The position numbers and the translations under genes were made by a program. A model generated the notes under the pieces. It had not been told where the DNA came from. It searched no databases and saw nothing but the letters and a program-made list of their open reading frames with translations. A DNA stretch of 64,000 nt from the NCBI RefSeq assembly GCF_011694515.1, contig NZ_CP050192.1:481932-545931 (forward strand), read 5' to 3'. Shown one piece after another: positions 46,343 to 56,098 of the stretch; position 1 is the stretch's first letter, and each line of letters starts with the position of its first letter. Origin of the DNA: Mycobacterium sp. DL592 (GTDB lineage: Bacteria > Actinomycetota > Actinomycetes > Mycobacteriales > Mycobacteriaceae).

Positions 46343-47881
46343 ATGGCCGACCGCCCCGAACTCGACGAACTGCTGGCGCGACGTGCGTTGACCGAGGATG
46401 CGGCGCGACCGGACGCGGTGGCCCGCAGGCATGCCGCCGGAGGGCGCACGGCCAGAGAGAACATCGCCGACCTCATCGACGACGGGTCGTTCGTCGAGTA
46501 CGGGCGCTTCGCCATCGCCGCACAGCGGCAGCGCCGCGACCTCGAGGACCTGATCGCCCGCACGCCCGCCGACGGGCTGGTGGCCGGCACGGCGCAGATC
46601 GACGGTCGGCCGTGCGCGGTGCTGTCCTACGACTACACCGTGCTGGCCGGCACCCAAGGCGTGTACGGGCACCTCAAGAAAGACCGCCTCTTCGAGATCA
46701 TCGAGCGCCTGCGGCTGCCCACCGTGTTCTTCGCCGAAGGCGGCGGCGGACGGCCCGGCGACACCGACCATCCGACGGTGTCCTCTCTGGAGGTCCGGGC
46801 GTTCAAGTTGTGGGCCGCGCTGTCGGGAGTGGTACCGCGCATCGCAATCGTCAAGGGCCGATGCTTCGCCGGCAACGCCGTCATCGCCGGATGCTCGGAT
46901 CTGATCGTGGCGACCGCCGACACCTCGATCGGCATGGGCGGGCCGGCGATGATCGCCGGTGGCGGACTGGGCGAGGTCGCCCCCGAGGCGGTCGGGCCGA
47001 TCTCGGTGCAGGCACCCAACGGTGTGGTCGACGTCGTCGTCGCCGACGAGGCCGAAGCCGTCGCCGTCACCAAACGGTTGCTGGGCTACTTCCGCGGACC
47101 GGTCGCCCCGGGCACCGCAGCCGACCAAACCGCTTTGCGCACAATCGTTCCCGAGCGAGCCCGCCGGGCCTACCCGGTGGCCCCGGTCATCCAGACGATC
47201 GCCGACCAGGACTCGGTGACGTTCCTGCGGGAGAAGTTCGCACCCGAGATGGTGACGGCCCTGGCCCGCATTGACGGCAGGCCGGTCGGGGTGATCGCCA
47301 ACAACACCATGGTGATGGCAGGTGCGATCACCGCCGCGGCGGCCGACAAGGCGGCCAGGTTCCTGCAGCTGTGCGACACCTTCGGCATCCCGATCGTCTC
47401 GCTCATCGACTGCCCCGGCTACATGGTCGGCCCGGCGGCCGAAGCCGACGCGCTGGTGCGGCGGGCGTCGCGGCTGCTGGTCGCCGGCGCCGCGTTGCGG
47501 GTGCCGATGGTGGCGGTGGTGCTGCGCCGCGGTTACGGCCTCGGCGCGCAGGCCATGACCGGCGGCAGCCTGCGTGAACCGCTGCTGTCGGTGGCCTGGG
47601 CAGGCGCCCACCTCGGCCCGATGGGGCTCGAGGGCGCGGTGCGGCTGGGAATGCGCAAGGAACTCGAGGCCATCGCCGACGACGCCGAGCGCGAGGAACG
47701 GGTGCGCCAGGCCACCGCCGCTGCCCAGGAGAACGCCAAGGCGCTCAACGCCGCGGCGATCTTCGAGATCGACGACGTCATCGACCCTGCGGACACCCGG
47801 GGCCTGATCGCGGCGACCCTGGCCGCGGCGAGCGCGCAGGGTGAACTGCCGCCGCTGCGCCGGTTCGTCGACACCTGGTGA
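46343..47881 (+). CDS. Acyl-CoA carboxylase carboxyltransferase (AccD-like)
   Basis: A 512-residue carboxyltransferase with both crotonase-like halves: the N-terminal half around EYGRFAIAAQRQRRD to RCFAGNAVIAGCSDLIVA and SIGMGGPAMIAGGGLGEV, and the C-terminal half VGVIANNTMVMAGAITAAAADKAARFLQLCDTFGIPIVSLIDCPGYMVG. No biotin carboxylase gene is adjacent, so it must use a distant partner. It is divergent from the P450. The acyl-CoA substrate is unknown. Confidence 0.88.
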   Translation: MADRPELDELLARRALTEDAARPDAVARRHAAGGRTARENIADLIDDGSFVEYGRFAIAAQRQRRDLEDLIARTPADGLVAGTAQIDGRPCAVLSYDYTVLAGTQGVYGHLKKDRLFEIIERLRLPTVFFAEGGGGRPGDTDHPTVSSLEVRAFKLWAALSGVVPRIAIVKGRCFAGNAVIAGCSDLIVATADTSIGMGGPAMIAGGGLGEVAPEAVGPISVQAPNGVVDVVVADEAEAVAVTKRLLGYFRGPVAPGTAADQTALRTIVPERARRAYPVAPVIQTIADQDSVTFLREKFAPEMVTALARIDGRPVGVIANNTMVMAGAITAAAADKAARFLQLCDTFGIPIVSLIDCPGYMVGPAAEADALVRRASRLLVAGAALRVPMVAVVLRRGYGLGAQAMTGGSLREPLLSVAWAGAHLGPMGLEGAVRLGMRKELEAIADDAEREERVRQATAAAQENAKALNAAAIFEIDDVIDPADTRGLIAATLAAASAQGELPPLRRFVDTW

Positions 47882-47889
47882 TCTAGGGT

Positions 47890-49176
47890 GTGCGTGTGCG
47901 CGTCCTCGTGATCGGATCCGGTGCCCGCGAACACGCTCTGCTGTTGGGCCTCCGAAGAGACCCGCAGGTGGAGTTCCTGGCTGTCGCGCCGGGTAACGCG
48001 GGTACTGCCGCGGTCGCCGAACAGCACGACGTCGACATCACCTCCGCCGACGCGGTCAGCGCGCTGGCCCGGAAACTTGCCGTCGATCTGGTGGTCGTCG
48101 GTCCCGAGGTGCCGCTGGTGCTCGGCGTGGCCGACGCCGTCCGCGCGGCGGGCATCGCCTGTTTCGGCCCGTCCAGGGACGCCGCCCGCATCGAAGGCTC
48201 CAAAGCGTTCGCCAAAGACGTGATGGCCGCGGCCGGGGTGCGCACGGCCACCAGCGAGACCGTCGACAACCCGGCCTATCTCGACGCCGCCCTCGACCGG
48301 TTCGGTCCCGCGGTCGGGCAGCCGGCCTGGGTGGTCAAGGACGACGGCCTGGCCGCGGGCAAGGGCGTGGTGGTCAGCGCCGACCGCGATGCCGCGCGGG
48401 TCCACGCCGCCGAGCTGCTCGAGTCCGGGCACCCGGTGCTGCTCGAGTCCTTCCTCGACGGCCCCGAGGTCTCGCTGTTCTGCCTCGTCGACGGTGCGAC
48501 CGTGGTTCCGCTGTTGCCCGCCCAGGACTTCAAACGCGTCGGCGACAACGACGCGGGACCCAATACGGGTGGGATGGGCGCATATTCGCCGTTGCCGTGG
48601 CTACCCGAGGCGGTGCGGGCCGCCATCGTCAGCGACGTCGTCGAACCGGTCGCCGCCGAACTGGTCCGCCGCGGCTGCCCGTTCTCCGGTCTGCTCTACG
48701 CCGGTCTGGCGATCACCTCCAACGGCCCGGCCGTCGTCGAATTCAACTGCCGTTTCGGTGATCCGGAGACGCAGGCGGTGCTGGCGTTGCTGGAATCGCC
48801 GCTCGGTCAGGTGCTGCACGCCACGGCGACCGGCACGCTCGCACAGTTCGGCCCGCTGCAGTGGCACGACGGCTATGCCGTCGCCGTCGTACTGGCCGCC
48901 GAGAACTATCCCGGCCGCCCGCGGGTCGGGGACGCGATCACCGGCTCGGACACACCCGGCGTGCTGCACGCCGGCACCGCCCGCCGCGACGACGGTGCCG
49001 TCGTCTCCTCCGGGGGCCGGGTGCTCTCGGTGGTCGGCACCGGTGCCGACCTGCCGGGCGCACGCACGGCCGCCTACTCCGTCATGTCGTCGATCAAGTT
49101 GCCGGGCAGCCACTTTCGCACCGATATCGGTCTCGCCGCAGCCGAGGGCCGGATCACCCTGCCAGGCCGGCAATGA
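47890..49176 (+). CDS. purD: Phosphoribosylamine-glycine ligase PurD
   Basis: ATP-grasp enzyme of 428 residues, second step of purine synthesis. Motifs are [39 protein letters not shown] and [13 protein letters not shown]. It starts at GTG 47890 (another in-frame GTG is at 47896). Its stop overlaps the following gene by ATGA. Order purD ... purB agrees with Rv0772-Rv0777. Confidence 0.95.
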   Translation: MRVRVLVIGSGAREHALLLGLRRDPQVEFLAVAPGNAGTAAVAEQHDVDITSADAVSALARKLAVDLVVVGPEVPLVLGVADAVRAAGIACFGPSRDAARIEGSKAFAKDVMAAAGVRTATSETVDNPAYLDAALDRFGPAVGQPAWVVKDDGLAAGKGVVVSADRDAARVHAAELLESGHPVLLESFLDGPEVSLFCLVDGATVVPLLPAQDFKRVGDNDAGPNTGGMGAYSPLPWLPEAVRAAIVSDVVEPVAAELVRRGCPFSGLLYAGLAITSNGPAVVEFNCRFGDPETQAVLALLESPLGQVLHATATGTLAQFGPLQWHDGYAVAVVLAAENYPGRPRVGDAITGSDTPGVLHAGTARRDDGAVVSSGGRVLSVVGTGADLPGARTAAYSVMSSIKLPGSHFRTDIGLAAAEGRITLPGRQ

Positions 49177-49952
49177 CCCTCGACCGCCGCGCCGCGTTCA
49201 ACGCCGAGCGTGCTGGCCTGTTGTCCTTCTGTGCCGCACTGCAACCCGCCGAGTGGCGGATGAACAGCCTGGCGGCCGGCTGGAGCATCCAGGACGTCGT
49301 GGCCCACCTGGGCACCGGCTGTCACGCGGTGTTCAGCCCTTCAGCGGCGAAAGTGTTGCGCACCAACCCTGTCGAGCGCGCCAACGACCTGATGGTGGAC
49401 ACCCGGCGAAACTGGTCCTCGGCTGACGTGCTGGCCGAGTACCGGCGCTGGAGTCGGGTGTTCGGAGCGGTCGTCGGGACCGCAGGCCGGTCACCGCTGG
49501 GCGGCCTGCAGGCGCCCCTGGCCGACCTCGGCAAGTTCCCGGTGCGGCTGCTGCTCGGCGCATTGGTATTCGACCACCACACCCACCTGCGTCACGACAT
49601 GGCGCCGGCGCTGGGCCGGCCCGCGCCGGGTACCGATGCCAACCGGATGGCCGTCGTCCTGGAATGGATGATGGCGGTGCTGTCCAATCAGCTTCGTGCG
49701 CAACCACTTCCGTTCCTAAACCGGCCGCTGTCGATCACTCTAAGCGGTCCCGGCGGTAACACCTGGCAGGTGCTGCCCGACGGCTCGGTGAGCGCCGGTG
49801 CTGACGGCTCCACCGCGGCGCAGATCACCGGGGTGGCCCTCGAGTTCCCGCAGTGGGGAACCCGGCGGGCCAGCTGGCGCGACCGCGACGTGAACATCAC
49901 CGGAGACACCGGCTACGCCGAGGCGTTCCTCGACGCCGTCGACATCGTGTGA
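49173..49952 (+). CDS. DinB/mycothiol-dependent maleylpyruvate isomerase N-domain protein
   Basis: A 259-residue protein ([17 protein letters not shown]) with the N-terminal DinB-like helical bundle of mycothiol-dependent isomerases ([13 protein letters not shown]) and [10 protein letters not shown], providing possible metal-ligand histidines. It is coupled to purD by a 4-nt overlap. In M. tuberculosis ggtA follows purD, on the other strand; no ggtA was found here. Confidence 0.82.
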   Translation: MTLDRRAAFNAERAGLLSFCAALQPAEWRMNSLAAGWSIQDVVAHLGTGCHAVFSPSAAKVLRTNPVERANDLMVDTRRNWSSADVLAEYRRWSRVFGAVVGTAGRSPLGGLQAPLADLGKFPVRLLLGALVFDHHTHLRHDMAPALGRPAPGTDANRMAVVLEWMMAVLSNQLRAQPLPFLNRPLSITLSGPGGNTWQVLPDGSVSAGADGSTAAQITGVALEFPQWGTRRASWRDRDVNITGDTGYAEAFLDAVDIV

Positions 49953-49953
49953 G

Positions 49954-50862
49954 TCACGCCGTCAGAAGCGGAGCCATCCAGGCGAGTTCGGCGGGCAGCT
50001 GCGCACTCCAGAACCCGGCGTCGTGGCCGCCGGGGGAGAAGCCGCCGGCGGGCGGATTCGGCAGCTGCGCGATGAACTGCTTGGTGGCGGCGTAGAACGG
50101 ATCGCTGGTGCCGCAGTCGATGCGGATCGGGATCGAGGCCAGCGCCGGCAGGCCGAACACACTGTTGGCGGCGAAGTCACCGGGTCCGTCGAAGGCGCCG
50201 GGAGCGGCCGCACCCGAGGACAGCCACAGCGCCGGGCTGACGGCGGTGATCGCAGCGGTGCGCGCCGGGCCGAGCCGGGCGCCGAGCAGCAGCGCACCGT
50301 AACCACCCATCGACCAGCCCAGGAACGCCACCCGCGAGGTATCCAGTCCCTGGCCTGAGAGCATGGGGATGAGCTCGTCGAGCACCATCGAACCGACATG
50401 GTCGCCGGAGGCGCGGTCGTGCCAGTAGGCCTCGCCGCCGTCGACCGAGACCACCGCGAACGGCGGGAGCCCGGCGCTGACCGCCTGGGCCAAGCCCTGC
50501 TCGACGCCGCCGGCCATCACCGTCGCAGCATCACTCCACCGGCCGTGCAGTGCGATAACCGGCCGCAGCGGCGCCGTTTGGCCGGGCGGGCGCGCGATCG
50601 CCCAGTTGGTCTGGATGCCGCCGCGCGCCGCGGACACGAACGAACCCGTCACCATCGTCGGGGCGGCGACAGCCGGCGACGGCGCCAGCGGCGGGGGAGC
50701 AAGCAGCGGTGCGCCGATGCCCGTCATCGAGACGTCGGGACCCACCAGGCGGATTGCCGACTCCAGCACCGTGCCGACCGCAAATGCCCCGGCGGCACCG
50801 GCGGCTGCGCCGGCGCCGAGTCGCAGAATCGCCCGCCGGCTCAGCTTCGCCATAACGGTCAT
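49954..50862 (-). CDS. Exported alpha/beta-hydrolase esterase (Rv0774c-like)
   Basis: A 302-residue esterase-D/mycolyltransferase-like hydrolase. A Tat-type signal peptide (SRRAILRLGAGAAAGAAGAFA) leads a Pro/Ala-rich linker. The nucleophile elbow is FLGWSMGGYGALLLG, and the His is near the C-terminus (SPGGHDAGFWSAQL). ATG at 50862 or 50853. Divergent from the TetR gene with an inverted repeat between. Confidence 0.88.
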   Translation of the reverse strand: MTVMAKLSRRAILRLGAGAAAGAAGAFAVGTVLESAIRLVGPDVSMTGIGAPLLAPPPLAPSPAVAAPTMVTGSFVSAARGGIQTNWAIARPPGQTAPLRPVIALHGRWSDAATVMAGGVEQGLAQAVSAGLPPFAVVSVDGGEAYWHDRASGDHVGSMVLDELIPMLSGQGLDTSRVAFLGWSMGGYGALLLGARLGPARTAAITAVSPALWLSSGAAAPGAFDGPGDFAANSVFGLPALASIPIRIDCGTSDPFYAATKQFIAQLPNPPAGGFSPGGHDAGFWSAQLPAELAWMAPLLTA

Positions 50863-50941
50863 CCTGCCATCGGCGCCGTCGAGCGCCGAATTCTGCTTCA
50901 GAACGCAACGTTAATGATTCGGTGAAAGGCCGATGTGGCAG

Positions 50942-50959
50942 TGCTGCCTGCTGGCAGCA
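50942..50959. promoter_or_regulatory. Inverted repeat TGCTGCC-TGCT-GGCAGCA between esterase and TetR genes
   Basis: Perfect 7-bp arms with a 4-nt centre, 9 nt before the presumed TetR start and about 80 nt from the esterase start. It is a natural candidate for the operator of the TetR regulator at 50969. Confidence 0.6.
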
Positions 50960-50968
50960 TTCACAAGC

Positions 50969-51589
50969 GTGATCGCAGCGGTTACTCCCAAGGGAGAACG
51001 TCGGCGGTATGCGCTGGTTAGCGCTGCCGCCGAGCTGCTGTGTGAGGGTGGCTTCGAGGCGGTCCGGCACCGGGCGGTGGCGTCGCGGGCGGGCTTGCCG
51101 CTGGCCTCGACCACGTACTACTTCTCGTCGTTGGACGATCTGGTCGAAAATGCCGTCGAGTTCATCGGCCGGTCCGAAGCCGCTGCGCTGCGGTCTCGTG
51201 TGGAGGATTTGCCGCGGCGGCGCCGCGGCGCCGAAGCCACCGCGGAGGTCCTGGTGGACCTGTTGATCGGAGACCCGGCCGACGAGCCGGTCAGCGAGCA
51301 TCTGATCTCGCGCTACGAGCGCTACATCGCGTGCGCCCGGCAGCCCACCTTGCGGGGTATTCAGCGGCGGCTGCTGCAACAGCGGGTCGGCGCCGTGGTG
51401 GAGGCCGTCGAGCGGTGCGGCCGCTATGTGCGGATGGACCTGCTCACCGCACTGGTGTGCGCGGTCGACGGGGCCGTGGTGTCCGCACTCGTCGGGGATG
51501 GCGACGGGCCTCGCGAGGCGGCGCGGACGACGCTGGTCGACCTGCTGGACGTGCTGGCTCCCATTGACGAACGCAGTATGCGCGCCTGA
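50969..51589 (+). CDS. TetR-family regulator (Rv0775-like)
   Basis: A 206-residue regulator starting at GTG 50969 (MIAAVTPKGERRRYALV). The HTH is FEAVRHRAVASRAGLPLASTTYYFSSLDDLVENA. A longer frame from 50933 would place the inverted repeat inside the gene. The target is likely the divergent esterase. It is followed by the SDR at 51607. Confidence 0.86.
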   Translation: MIAAVTPKGERRRYALVSAAAELLCEGGFEAVRHRAVASRAGLPLASTTYYFSSLDDLVENAVEFIGRSEAAALRSRVEDLPRRRRGAEATAEVLVDLLIGDPADEPVSEHLISRYERYIACARQPTLRGIQRRLLQQRVGAVVEAVERCGRYVRMDLLTALVCAVDGAVVSALVGDGDGPREAARTTLVDLLDVLAPIDERSMRA

Positions 51590-51606
51590 GCGGTTACGTT
51601 CGAGGG

Positions 51607-52605
51607 ATGGACTTCTCCGCGCTCACCCGGCCGGCGACCGAACTGATCGACGGCGCGATGGACCGCGCGCTGGTGCTCGGCTACACCAGGATCGGCTCGG
51701 GTCTGCGCCGGCTGTGGTGGCCTGCCGACGCAGCGGCCGGTTCGCTGACCGGAAAGCGGGTGGTGGTCACCGGGGCGACGGCCGGTATCGGATTCGCCAT
51801 GGCCCAGGGTTTCGCCGAGTTGGGCGCCACGGTCCATCTGTTGGGCCGCGACGAGCAGAAGGTGCATCGCTGCGCGACGGAGATTCGCCAGGCGGTGCCC
51901 GGCGCCGACATCGTCGAGGAGGTGTGCGACGTCTCCGACCTCGACGCGGTGCGGGAGTGGACGGCGGCGTTCTCCGACCGGGTGCCCGCACTCGACGGAC
52001 TGGTGCACAACGCCGGGCTGATGCCCAAGGACCGCAGGCTCACCGCGCAGGGCCACGAGGTGCAACTGGCGACCCACGTGTTGGGGCCGCACCTGATGAC
52101 CGAGCAGCTGTTGCCGCTGCTGCGCGCGGCCCGTGGTTCGTCGGTGGTCTTCGTGTCCTCGGGTGGGATGTACAGCTCGCCGCTGGTGGTCGAGGACCTG
52201 GAGTACCGCAGCGGCTACAACGGCGTGCGGGCGTATGCGCGCACCAAGAAGATGCAGGTGGTGCTCGCCGACTCGTGGGCGCGCAGGCTGGCGGGCACCG
52301 ACGTGCGGGTGGAGAGTATGCACCCCGGCTGGGTCGACACCCCCGGTGTGGCCGAGTACCTGCCGCGCTTTCGGGTGATCACCAAGCCGCTGCTGCGCGA
52401 TCTCGCCGACGGCGCCGACACCGCGGTGTGGCTGGTGGCCACCCGGCCCGAGTCCACGCCGGGACATTTCTGGCATGACCGGGTGCAGCGGCCCACGACG
52501 TTCGGCTGGCAGCGGCACGAGAACCCTGCCAAGGTGCGCCGCTTCCTTGAACAGGTCAGCAGGCTCACCGGCACCGCGGAGGAGTGGACCGGCTTGCGCG
52601 CCTGA
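51607..52605 (+). CDS. Short-chain dehydrogenase, DHRS12-like
   Basis: A 332-residue SDR longer than the classical type. An N-terminal helical region of about 48 residues precedes TGATAGIGFAMAQ; NAGLM and YARTKKMQ (catalytic Tyr-Lys) follow. A C-terminal extension (about 280-332, HFWHDRVQRPTTFGW) contains Trp- and His-rich segments. The ATG has almost no leader after the TetR stop (17 nt gap). Substrate unknown. Confidence 0.85.
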   Translation: MDFSALTRPATELIDGAMDRALVLGYTRIGSGLRRLWWPADAAAGSLTGKRVVVTGATAGIGFAMAQGFAELGATVHLLGRDEQKVHRCATEIRQAVPGADIVEEVCDVSDLDAVREWTAAFSDRVPALDGLVHNAGLMPKDRRLTAQGHEVQLATHVLGPHLMTEQLLPLLRAARGSSVVFVSSGGMYSSPLVVEDLEYRSGYNGVRAYARTKKMQVVLADSWARRLAGTDVRVESMHPGWVDTPGVAEYLPRFRVITKPLLRDLADGADTAVWLVATRPESTPGHFWHDRVQRPTTFGWQRHENPAKVRRFLEQVSRLTGTAEEWTGLRA

Positions 52606-52612
52606 CCCCACT

Positions 52613-52636
52613 GCGCCCAAACCAACGAATGGGCGC
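52613..52636. terminator. Hairpin between two convergent genes
   Basis: GCGCCCA (52613-52619) and TGGGCGC (52630-52636) form a 7-bp GC-rich stem with a 10-nt loop, placed between the convergent SDR and DUF429 genes. It is followed by GAAAG and not a T-run, so it is a mycobacterial-type, U-less terminator candidate. Confidence 0.5.
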
Positions 52637-52659
52637 GAAAGATCAAGTGCGCAGCGCCA

Positions 52660-53382
52660 TTACGTCGATCTCGGCGTGGGGGTGACGATGCATCCGGTGT
52701 CCGGCTCCCCGTAGATCGTCACGTCTTCGGGGTGTTCGGCGGCCAGCCGGGCGACGTAGGCGCACAACACCGCGTCGACGGGATCCTCGGCCCGGCGCAG
52801 CTGGGCCTTGGTGGTCGCCGAGCGTACCGACTCCGCCAGCTGCTGCCATCCGGGGTGACGGTTCACCTCGAGAGGGCGCAGGCCCTCGATGTAGCCGACC
52901 AACCGGGTCAGCTCGGACTGCAGTTGTGCGAAGTCGCGGCCGGACTTCTGCTTGTACTTCAGGGTGCGGTCGAGTCCGAAGAGCACCACAGCGGCGGCAT
53001 GCGGATACACCTCGAGTGCGCGTCGTGGCGCGGCCGAGCGCGGGTCGAGATCGAGATCCAGGGTTCGGCACAACCGCGCGCCACGGCCGCCGTCGGCGAA
53101 CCAGGCCAGGCCGGTGTTGGCGGGATGAGCCCCGGCGTCGAAGCGGCGGAAGTCGCGGTTCAGCGCCGTCTCGCACGGCCGGGTGCCGGTCGGGTTGACG
53201 ACCACGAGCGGCGCGTCGATCGCCACCACGCACGGCCCGGCGACATAGGGCGCCAGCTGGGCCAGCACGTCGTCGTCGTCACCGGCGGCGCTGACATGCA
53301 CGAGCGCCCCCGCGGCGTCGAGGACGGCCAGGCCGGTCGGGTTGCGCTGACCCCAGGCGAGGTCGACCCCGACATAGTGCAT
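52660..53382 (-). CDS. DUF429 protein, RNase H-like fold (Rv0776c-like)
   Basis: A 240-residue protein starting MHYVGVDLAWGQRNPTGLAVLD. The N-terminal GVDLAW and VVAIDAPL with a conserved acid in each suggest the RNase H-like DUF429 nuclease family; a third acid lies in EDPVDAVLCAY. It is divergent from purB. Biochemical role not established. Confidence 0.85.
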   Translation of the reverse strand: MHYVGVDLAWGQRNPTGLAVLDAAGALVHVSAAGDDDDVLAQLAPYVAGPCVVAIDAPLVVVNPTGTRPCETALNRDFRRFDAGAHPANTGLAWFADGGRGARLCRTLDLDLDPRSAAPRRALEVYPHAAAVVLFGLDRTLKYKQKSGRDFAQLQSELTRLVGYIEGLRPLEVNRHPGWQQLAESVRSATTKAQLRRAEDPVDAVLCAYVARLAAEHPEDVTIYGEPDTGCIVTPTPRST

Positions 53383-53408
53383 AACCGCAAACCGTAAGCT
53401 AATGCGTT

Positions 53409-54827
53409 GTGACGATCCCGAATGTCCTGGCCAACCGGTACGCGAGTGCCGAGATGGTGGCGATTTGGTCGCCCGAGGCCAAGATCGTGGCCGAACGGCG
53501 GCTGTGGCTTGCGGTGCTGCGTGCGCAGAAGGAACTCGGCGTCGACGTGCCCGACGGCGTGATCGAGGACTACGAGCGGGTGCTCGACCAGGTGGACCTC
53601 GGTTCGATCGCCGCCCGCGAGCGGGTGACCCGCCACGACGTCAAGGCCCGCATCGAGGAGTTCAATGCGCTGGCCGGCCACGAGCACGTCCACAAGGGCA
53701 TGACGAGCCGCGACCTCACCGAGAACGTCGAGCAGCTGCAGATCCGGCGGTCCTTGGAACTCGTGCACGCCCACGGTGTCGCGGTGGCGGCCCGGCTGGC
53801 CGAGCGGGCGGCCGCCTACCGCGATCTGGTGATGGCCGGGCGCAGTCACAACGTCGCCGCCCAGGCCACCACGCTGGGCAAGCGGTTCGCCTCGGCCGCC
53901 GAGGAAACCCTGCTCGCACTGACCCGCATCCGTGAGCTGATCGACCGCTACCCGCTGCGCGGCATCAAGGGCCCGATGGGCACCGCCCAGGACATGCTGG
54001 ATCTGTTCGACGGCGACGCCGACCGGCTCGCCGAACTGGAACGCCGGGTCGCCCAATTCCTGGGATTCTCAACCGTCTTCGCCAGCGTCGGCCAGGTCTA
54101 CCCGCGGTCACTAGACCACGACGTGATCTCCGCGCTGGTACAGCTCGGTGCCGGTCCGTCGTCGTTCGCGCACACCGTGCGGCTGATGGCAGGCCACGAA
54201 CTGGTGACCGAGGGTTTCGCGCCTGGGCAGGTCGGCTCGTCGGCGATGCCGCACAAGATGAACACCCGCAGCTGCGAGCGGGTCAACGGCCTGCAGGTGG
54301 TGCTGCGTGGGTACGGCTCGATGGCCGCGGAACTGGCTGGGGCGCAATGGAATGAAGGCGACGTGTTCTGCTCGGTGGTGCGCCGGGTGGCGTTGCCGGA
54401 CGCCTTCTTCGCCGTCGACGGGCAGATCGAGACGTTCCTGACGGTGCTCGACGAGTTCGGTGCCTACCCGGCGGTGATCCAGCGTGAACTCGACCGCTAC
54501 CTGCCGTTCCTGGCCACCACGAAGGTTCTGATCGCCGCAGTGCGTGCCGGGGTGGGACGCGAGACCGCACACGAAGTCATCAAGGAGCACGCGGTGGCTG
54601 TCGCGCTGGCGATGCGCGAGCAGGGTGTCGAGCCGGACCTGTTGGACCGGCTGGCCGCCGACGCCCGGCTACCGCTGGACCGGGCCGCACTCGATGCCGC
54701 CCTGGCCGACAAGAAGGCGTTCACCGGGGCAGCCGCCAGCCAGGTCGACCAGGTGATCGCCGCAGTCGACGAGTTGGTCAGCGCGTATCCCGACGCCGCC
54801 AAGTACGCCCCCGGCGCGATCCTGTAA
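53409..54827 (+). CDS. purB: Adenylosuccinate lyase PurB
   Basis: Fumarase-superfamily enzyme of 472 residues acting twice in purine synthesis. The signature [15 protein letters not shown] is at about residue 278. Other motifs are [13 protein letters not shown] and [15 protein letters not shown]. It starts at GTG 53409. cyp126 follows after 4 nt, so the P450 may be cotranscribed with this housekeeping gene. Confidence 0.96.
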   Translation: MTIPNVLANRYASAEMVAIWSPEAKIVAERRLWLAVLRAQKELGVDVPDGVIEDYERVLDQVDLGSIAARERVTRHDVKARIEEFNALAGHEHVHKGMTSRDLTENVEQLQIRRSLELVHAHGVAVAARLAERAAAYRDLVMAGRSHNVAAQATTLGKRFASAAEETLLALTRIRELIDRYPLRGIKGPMGTAQDMLDLFDGDADRLAELERRVAQFLGFSTVFASVGQVYPRSLDHDVISALVQLGAGPSSFAHTVRLMAGHELVTEGFAPGQVGSSAMPHKMNTRSCERVNGLQVVLRGYGSMAAELAGAQWNEGDVFCSVVRRVALPDAFFAVDGQIETFLTVLDEFGAYPAVIQRELDRYLPFLATTKVLIAAVRAGVGRETAHEVIKEHAVAVALAMREQGVEPDLLDRLAADARLPLDRAALDAALADKKAFTGAAASQVDQVIAAVDELVSAYPDAAKYAPGAIL

Positions 54828-54831
54828 CACC

Positions 54832-56076
54832 ATGTCACTCAAGGACATCGACTTCACCGACCTGGACAACTTCGCCGAGGGCTTCCCACACCACCTGTTC
54901 GCGATCCATCGCCGCGAGGCGCCGGTGTACTGGCACGAGCCCACCGAGCACACCCCTGACGGCGAGGGTTTCTGGTCGGTGGCCACCCATCCGGAAACCC
55001 TTGTGGTGCTGCGTGATGCGGACACCTATTCGTCGGTGACCGGGGGAGAGCGGCCCTACGGCGGCACACTGCTGCAGGATTTGCCCGTCGCCGGGCAGGT
55101 GCTCAACATGATGGACGACCCGCGCCACACCTACATCCGGCGGCTGGTCAGCTCCGGCCTGACCCCGCGGATGATCCGCCGCGTGGAGGACGACCTGCGT
55201 GCCCGAGCCCGGGCCCTGCTGGATGCTGTCGAGCCGGGGGTGGCGTTCGACTTCCTGGTCGACGTCGCCGCCGAACTGCCGATGCAGATGATCTGCATCC
55301 TGCTGGGAGTGCCTGAAACCGAACGGCATTGGTTGTTCCAGGCGATCGAGCCGACGTTCGACTTCGGCGACTCCCGTCGCGGCGACGTGGGTACCCGGTC
55401 GTTCGAAAAGGCAGAGTCGGTGGAGGACGCCGGTTCGCGGATGTTCGCCTACGGCACCGAGCTGATCGCCGCCAAGCGTGCCCAGCCGACCGACGACATG
55501 CTCTCGGTGGTGGCCAACGCCACCGTCGACGATGCCGAGGCGCCGTCGCTGTCCGACCTCGAGCTGTACATGTTCTTTTCCCTGCTGTTCAGTGCCGGCG
55601 CGGAGACCACCCGCAACGGGGTGGCTGGCGGTCTGCTGGCGCTGGCGCAGAACCCCGACCAGTATCGGCGCCTCCAGGACGATCCTGAGCTCTTGCCGAC
55701 GGCGATCGAGGAGATGATCCGCTGGACCTCGCCGTCACCGTCGAAGCGGCGCACCGCAACCCGCGACACCGAACTCGGTGGGCAGACCGTCAAGGCAGGG
55801 GACAAGGTCCTGGTGTGGGAGGGTTCGGCGAACCGCGACGCGGCGGTGTTCGCCGACGCGGACTATTTCGATGTGGGCCGTAAACCCAACCCGCACTTGG
55901 GCTTCGGGCAGGGTGTGCACTACTGCTTGGGTGCCAACCTGGCCCGGCTGGAACTACGGGTGCTCTACGAAGAGCTGCTGGGCAGGTTCGACGAGATCCG
56001 TGTGACCAAGCCGGTGGAGTGGGCACGCAGCAACCGGCACACCGGCATCCGGCACATGGTCGTCGAATTCAGCTGA
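54832..56076 (+). CDS. cyp126: Cytochrome P450 CYP126-like
   Basis: A 414-residue P450. The haem motif is [21 protein letters not shown], the I-helix [21 protein letters not shown] and the K-helix [17 protein letters not shown]. Its position immediately after purB matches Rv0777-Rv0778. Natural substrate unknown. Confidence 0.92.
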   Translation: MSLKDIDFTDLDNFAEGFPHHLFAIHRREAPVYWHEPTEHTPDGEGFWSVATHPETLVVLRDADTYSSVTGGERPYGGTLLQDLPVAGQVLNMMDDPRHTYIRRLVSSGLTPRMIRRVEDDLRARARALLDAVEPGVAFDFLVDVAAELPMQMICILLGVPETERHWLFQAIEPTFDFGDSRRGDVGTRSFEKAESVEDAGSRMFAYGTELIAAKRAQPTDDMLSVVANATVDDAEAPSLSDLELYMFFSLLFSAGAETTRNGVAGGLLALAQNPDQYRRLQDDPELLPTAIEEMIRWTSPSPSKRRTATRDTELGGQTVKAGDKVLVWEGSANRDAAVFADADYFDVGRKPNPHLGFGQGVHYCLGANLARLELRVLYEELLGRFDEIRVTKPVEWARSNRHTGIRHMVVEFS

Positions 56077-56098
56077 GCCAGTTGGTCAAGGACGTTGG

